Shown in pieces: positions 4,747 to 8,133 of a DNA stretch of 8,133 nucleotides. The translations under genes were made by a program, and so were the position numbers. Source of the stretch: Actinomycetota bacterium. GTDB lineage: Bacteria; Zhuqueibacterota; Zhuqueibacteria; Residuimicrobiales; Krinioviventaceae. The stretch is from contig JAACEJ010000124.1 of assembly GCA_011682565.1 (NCBI GenBank), positions 1 through 8,133 of the forward strand, given 5' to 3'. The notes under the pieces were generated by a model. That model did no database searches. It worked only from the letters and a program-made list of their open reading frames with translations, and was not told the origin of the DNA. Within the stretch, counting starts at the first letter, position 1, and each line of letters opens with the position of its first letter.

Positions 4747-7401
4747 TTAACCCTGCGCATTCACCTTGCTGCTGTCAGCAGATTTGAGCAATTTTTGTTC
4801 TTCCTGCATTTTTAAAGTTGCCTGCTTGTCGTCCGGATGCCTTTTCAGCCATTCGTTAAGCAAGTCTACTGCATCCTGATGTCTTCCCGCTCTGCTATAT
4901 AAACTAACCAGAGTTCCATAAACGTACGCGTTATCGGGAGACATTTCCATGGCCATCTCGGTATATTCCAGGAATTTTTTGCTTTTGCCGGCAAGATCAT
5001 ACATTTGTCCCACCTGAAGGAGCAGGCGCGCATCAGGGACAGGAATAATATCAAACGGCATTACGGTTTCCATGCGGTCCAGCACGCGAACCATTTTGTC
5101 ATACTTTTTTGACATGAGATAGTCCTGGGCAAGGCCGAGGAAGGCAGCACGATAATTCTGTAACAAACCCTTAATATTGTTATTAAAATAAACTTTCGGA
5201 TTGTCCAGTCCTCTGAACTTGTAAATTTTGAAAAGATATTTCTCCATTTTTTCAGTGGACAAACGCTCGTTTTCAAAAGGAACAAGCTTAAAGCACTGGC
5301 CGTCCATGCGCAAATATTTATCCAAACCAAGCTTGTTATTTCTTGAAACGGTAACTGCAAAATAGACCGGCTTTCGCCATTGATTGGCGTAGAGAATATT
5401 CAGAATCATCAGGTCCTGAACCCGAATTGCCTGGTTAAAGACTGTGGGCTTGACCTTTATTGTAATGTCAGAGGGAAACTTTTCGTCCGGTTTTTCCAAT
5501 CCCTTCCTTTCTCCAACATCGGCCAGGGCTTTTCCGCGTATACTTTTCGGAACCGGAATTTTTATCGTCTGCGTTTTCCATGGAGCAAGCTCGATACGGT
5601 CAATCTGCTCGTCCGTCAAACTGATAGGTACTCTGGGTTCCCCATGCTTAAGCTGTTTAATATACCATGGCGTATTCAGCAGGCTCAAATTTACAACCCG
5701 AACATCTTTGCGGATGCCGTACACTTCTTGCAAAAACCAGAGCGGGAAGGTATCGTTATCGCCATTAGTAAAAAGGATGCCGTTCGGCTCGCATGTCTGC
5801 AAAATATTATAGGAATAATCATAAGCGACATAGTTCCCGGAACGATTGTGTTCGTGATAGTTATGTGCGAGCAGGTTAATCGGGACCATAATTGTGAATG
5901 CCGCGATAACGGCCCAGAACAGAGTCTTTTTAAAACCATTCTTTTCCCGGAAAGCTTCCTGAATCCATTCCAGTATTGCGGAGACACCCATTCCGATCCA
6001 CAGGGCGAAAGCAAAGAACGAGCCGACAAAAACATAATCCCGTTCCCGCGGCTGCGGATTCTCCTGATTCAAATAGATGACGATTGCGAGACCGGTGAGT
6101 AAGAAAAGAGCTGAAATAACAGAAGCATGACGCCAGTGCCGATAAAAATGATGCACCATACCGATAAGCCCAAGGAGAAAAGGAAGCCCCAAAAGACCGA
6201 GCAAAGTAAAGTTGGCAGCTATATAATGATCCGGGCCAAGTGTCTTTCCCTTACCAATGAATTGCCAGCCAAAATACCGCCAGTACATCTTTTTAATCTG
6301 ATAGTTCCACATAAAATTCAATTGCTTGCCCAAGTTAAATGTTGCATAACTGCGCCCGGAATATTGTTGATGAAACTGCCACTCAGGTAAAAGCCCGGGA
6401 TAGCGGCGTGGAAACGTTCCCCACGATCCGTACTGTTCACGGTTCAGATAGCGTACCATTCCTTCCATCGTCTCGGGATTGTTCTCATCAATAGCCGGAT
6501 TTAATTTGGAGCGGATCATCAAACCCGCATAAGTTGAATAACCGATAATAACCAGTAAGGCGGACATCAGCGCCAAACTCATTATCTTTTGTTTGCCGCT
6601 TACAGCATAATAAACTCCGATAAACAATGCAATGATAATGGCAAAAATGAACCAAACACCAAGTTTACCTGCGATATTGGGAACCCACTGAACGATGCCG
6701 GGGTAAATTGCAATAAAAATAGCCGCCGAAATAGCTACAAAAGCTGCCAAATTTTTAAAAGTAATTTTTTGTCCTGTCTTTTCCAGGTACTTGAAATAAA
6801 CAACCATGAAAACAGCCGGAAGAGTGAGAATCATCAAAAGGTGGACACCCATTGCCAGACCGACGAGATAGGCAATGATCAAAATATATCTCTCCGAGCC
6901 CTTTTCGTCTGCTTTTTCAAGCCATACCAAAATCAGCCAGACAATGATTGATGTAAAAAACATACTGATGGCATAAACTTCGGCTTCAACCGCATTAAAC
7001 CAAAATGTATCGGTAAAAGCATAAGCAAGCGCACCGATAAGACCGCTTGCCGTCAGAATCAGGACATCGTCGGAATTTTTCGGTTCACCGCGCCATTGTT
7101 TTATGAATCGTACAATGATCAAATAAGTTAACATCACCGTCAGCGCGGATGCGATGGAGGAAATGATATTCACACGCAAAGCAATATCTGTTGCCAGGGG
7201 AAGCATGGTAAAAATACGTCCTATGAGCAGAAAGAGCGGTGCGCCCGGCGGATGCGGCACCCCAAGGATGTAAGAGCAGGTAATAAATTCACCGCAATCC
7301 CAAAACGACACCGTAGGAGCAATCGTTTTTAAATAAACAATTAATGAAAGGACAAAAGCGACACCCGCAAAAATGCGGTTCGTCAGTTTATAATTTTGCA
7401 T
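4747..7401 (-). CDS. DUF2723/TMEM260-like membrane glycosyltransferase with C-terminal TPRs
   Basis: An 884-residue protein of PF11028, a GT-C-like family that includes the eukaryotic O-mannosyltransferase TMEM260. Residues 1 to about 507 hold many hydrophobic helices. The first outward loop carries S-F-W-D-C-G-E-F with Asp35 and Glu38, the position where GT-C enzymes keep their acidic catalytic pair, followed by HPPGAP (50-55). The family segment ENPQPRERDYVFVG lies near 443-457. After the membrane part comes the conserved NGDNDTFPLWFLQEVYG block near 545-560 and then DVRVVNLSLLNTPWYIKQL. From about 750 to the end there are several TPR-like helix pairs (for example MEMSPDNAYVYGTLVSLYSR), likely periplasmic. 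Predicted role: transfer of a sugar from a polyprenyl-phosphate donor to an exported protein or glycan; acceptor and sugar are not shown by sequence. ATG 7401 has GGAG 6 nt upstream; ATG 7419 overlaps the preceding stop as ATGA and adds six residues, so it is a real alternative. Confidence 0.87.
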   Translation of the reverse strand: MQNYKLTNRIFAGVAFVLSLIVYLKTIAPTVSFWDCGEFITCSYILGVPHPPGAPLFLLIGRIFTMLPLATDIALRVNIISSIASALTVMLTYLIIVRFIKQWRGEPKNSDDVLILTASGLIGALAYAFTDTFWFNAVEAEVYAISMFFTSIIVWLILVWLEKADEKGSERYILIIAYLVGLAMGVHLLMILTLPAVFMVVYFKYLEKTGQKITFKNLAAFVAISAAIFIAIYPGIVQWVPNIAGKLGVWFIFAIIIALFIGVYYAVSGKQKIMSLALMSALLVIIGYSTYAGLMIRSKLNPAIDENNPETMEGMVRYLNREQYGSWGTFPRRYPGLLPEWQFHQQYSGRSYATFNLGKQLNFMWNYQIKKMYWRYFGWQFIGKGKTLGPDHYIAANFTLLGLLGLPFLLGLIGMVHHFYRHWRHASVISALFLLTGLAIVIYLNQENPQPRERDYVFVGSFFAFALWIGMGVSAILEWIQEAFREKNGFKKTLFWAVIAAFTIMVPINLLAHNYHEHNRSGNYVAYDYSYNILQTCEPNGILFTNGDNDTFPLWFLQEVYGIRKDVRVVNLSLLNTPWYIKQLKHGEPRVPISLTDEQIDRIELAPWKTQTIKIPVPKSIRGKALADVGERKGLEKPDEKFPSDITIKVKPTVFNQAIRVQDLMILNILYANQWRKPVYFAVTVSRNNKLGLDKYLRMDGQCFKLVPFENERLSTEKMEKYLFKIYKFRGLDNPKVYFNNNIKGLLQNYRAAFLGLAQDYLMSKKYDKMVRVLDRMETVMPFDIIPVPDARLLLQVGQMYDLAGKSKKFLEYTEMAMEMSPDNAYVYGTLVSLYSRAGRHQDAVDLLNEWLKRHPDDKQATLKMQEEQKLLKSADSSKVNAQG

Positions 7402-7407
7402 TTCTTT

Positions 7408-7411
7408 CTCC
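7408..7411 (-). promoter_or_regulatory. Ribosome binding site favouring the ATG start at 7401
   Basis: GGAG on the minus strand, 6 nt before ATG 7401 and just after the upstream glycosyltransferase stop. The alternative ATG 7419 has no Shine-Dalgarno site but forms an ATGA stop-start overlap, so coupled re-initiation there cannot be excluded. Confidence 0.5.
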
Positions 7412-7415
7412 GAAT

Positions 7416-8133
7416 TCATAAATTTACGATTCTACCGATAATCTCCATCGCTTTACGGGCGGATTCGTCCCAGCTAAATTTTTCCGCCCATTTCCTCGCC
7501 TGAAGAGCCAATTGATTTCTTTTTTGTTCGTTTTCCAACAGTTGAATCATTTCGTTTGCCAGGCCATTTATATCACCGTAGCGATATAAAACACCTGTTT
7601 TGCCGTCGACAACGGAATCACGCAGTCCCGGTGAATCGGCAGCAATAACGGGAACTGCACACGCATTGGCTTCGATAACAGTCAATCCCCACCCCTCTTT
7701 CGGGGATGGATTGACAATCAGCCAGACGCGGTTCAACAATCTCACTTTTACTTCGTGGGACACATAGCCCGTAAATTCCACCCGATCCCGAAGCCCCAGC
7801 ACCTCTGCTCTGCGCTCCAATTCACAACGATAATCACCGTCACCAATAATCAACAATCTTATTTCCGGTAATCGTTCTTTAACCAAAAGCAGTGCACGAA
7901 GCACATGTTCAACGCTTTTGTATTTCTTTAATCGTCCCAAATAGCCGATCAATGGTGTTGTACTTTTTTCTTTTGCAAGCACCTGGTAACGCGCAATGTC
8001 CACCGCATTTTGTAAAAGATCAATTTGAGATCGAATGCCCATTTCCTTCAGCTCGCTGCGCGTGCTTTGCGAAACCGCAGCAAAAGGGGTATTTCTGTAA
8101 ACGAGCGGCACCAGTTTTTCCGAATAATAAACA
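7416..8133 (-). CDS. GT4-family glycosyltransferase, C-terminal part (5' end beyond right edge)
   Basis: The frame is open to the window edge, so about 238 C-terminal residues are visible and the acceptor-binding N-terminal domain is missing. The GTG at 8111 is internal, not a start: coding continues above it (VYYSEKLVPLVYRN). What remains is the nucleotide-sugar-binding half of a GT-B retaining enzyme. It has the interdomain TPLIGYLGRLKKYKS stretch, LLIIGDGDYR, VEFTGYVS, and the diagnostic E-x7-E motif in KEGWGLTVIEANACAVPVIA, followed by the D-S-V-V-D-G-K-T-G-V-L-Y loop. GT4 enzymes add hexoses from GDP-, UDP- or similar donors to lipid-linked or surface glycans in the cytoplasm; donor and acceptor cannot be told here. 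Its stop overlaps, or lies just before, the DUF2723 start, so the two are almost certainly co-transcribed and may act on the same glycan. Confidence 0.9.
   Translation of the reverse strand, partial: VYYSEKLVPLVYRNTPFAAVSQSTRSELKEMGIRSQIDLLQNAVDIARYQVLAKEKSTTPLIGYLGRLKKYKSVEHVLRALLLVKERLPEIRLLIIGDGDYRCELERRAEVLGLRDRVEFTGYVSHEVKVRLLNRVWLIVNPSPKEGWGLTVIEANACAVPVIAADSPGLRDSVVDGKTGVLYRYGDINGLANEMIQLLENEQKRNQLALQARKWAEKFSWDESARKAMEIIGRIVNL

Noticed and set aside
5380..6102. 240-residue plus-strand open frame inside the DUF2723 gene
   Set aside because: It is antisense to a strongly conserved coding region, with no recognisable domain and no operon context on that strand.

Overview
All eight protein-coding genes recognised here lie on the minus strand, so the locus is transcribed from high to low coordinates. 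It is AT-leaning chromosomal DNA with tight gene spacing and reads as one envelope/glycan operon, or two adjacent ones. No tRNA, rRNA, CRISPR array, transposase or phage gene was seen. The gene set suggests a lineage of the Bacteroidota/Calditrichota/KSB1 (FCB) kind: a DUF4837 lipoprotein, a DUF2723 membrane protein with C-terminal TPRs, and a C-rich palindromic repeat. Several starts have clear GGAG-type Shine-Dalgarno sites and four of seven visible starts are TTG. Typical Bacteroidota rarely rely on Shine-Dalgarno sites, so I lean towards a KSB1/Calditrichota-like bacterium. That placement is inference, not a measured taxonomy.

In transcription order the layout is as follows. (1) The C-terminal part of a GT4-family glycosyltransferase, cut by the window's right edge (7416-8133). 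(2) A large DUF2723/TMEM260-like membrane glycosyltransferase with periplasmic TPRs (4747-7401), joined to the first gene by an overlap or very short coupling. (3) A YbhN/UPF0104 flippase-like membrane protein (3712-4728). (4) After a 104-nt gap, a DUF4837 lipoprotein (2555-3607). (5) purE, 1 nt later (2095-2553). (6) An RmlD-type dTDP-4-dehydrorhamnose reductase (1191-2075). (7) A DPM1-like polyprenyl-phosphate mannose synthase (403-1119). (8) After a 182-nt spacer holding a strong palindromic repeat, the start of a lipoprotein resembling the N-terminal part of SurA/parvulin foldases (1-220, cut by the left edge).

The most interesting reading is functional. The DPM1-like enzyme would make a polyprenyl-phosphate-mannose donor on the cytoplasmic side. 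The DUF2723 protein belongs to the family of the eukaryotic protein O-mannosyltransferase TMEM260 and could transfer that sugar to secreted proteins on the periplasmic side. The YbhN-like protein is a candidate for moving or organising the lipid carrier. The GT4 enzyme and RmlD point to further glycan building, and the two lipoproteins are envelope proteins that could be clients or helpers. This is a hypothesis built from family membership and gene order. purE (purine biosynthesis) is the metabolic outlier. Several gene starts were moved downstream of the longest open frame because Shine-Dalgarno sites and family N-termini agree on the shorter forms.
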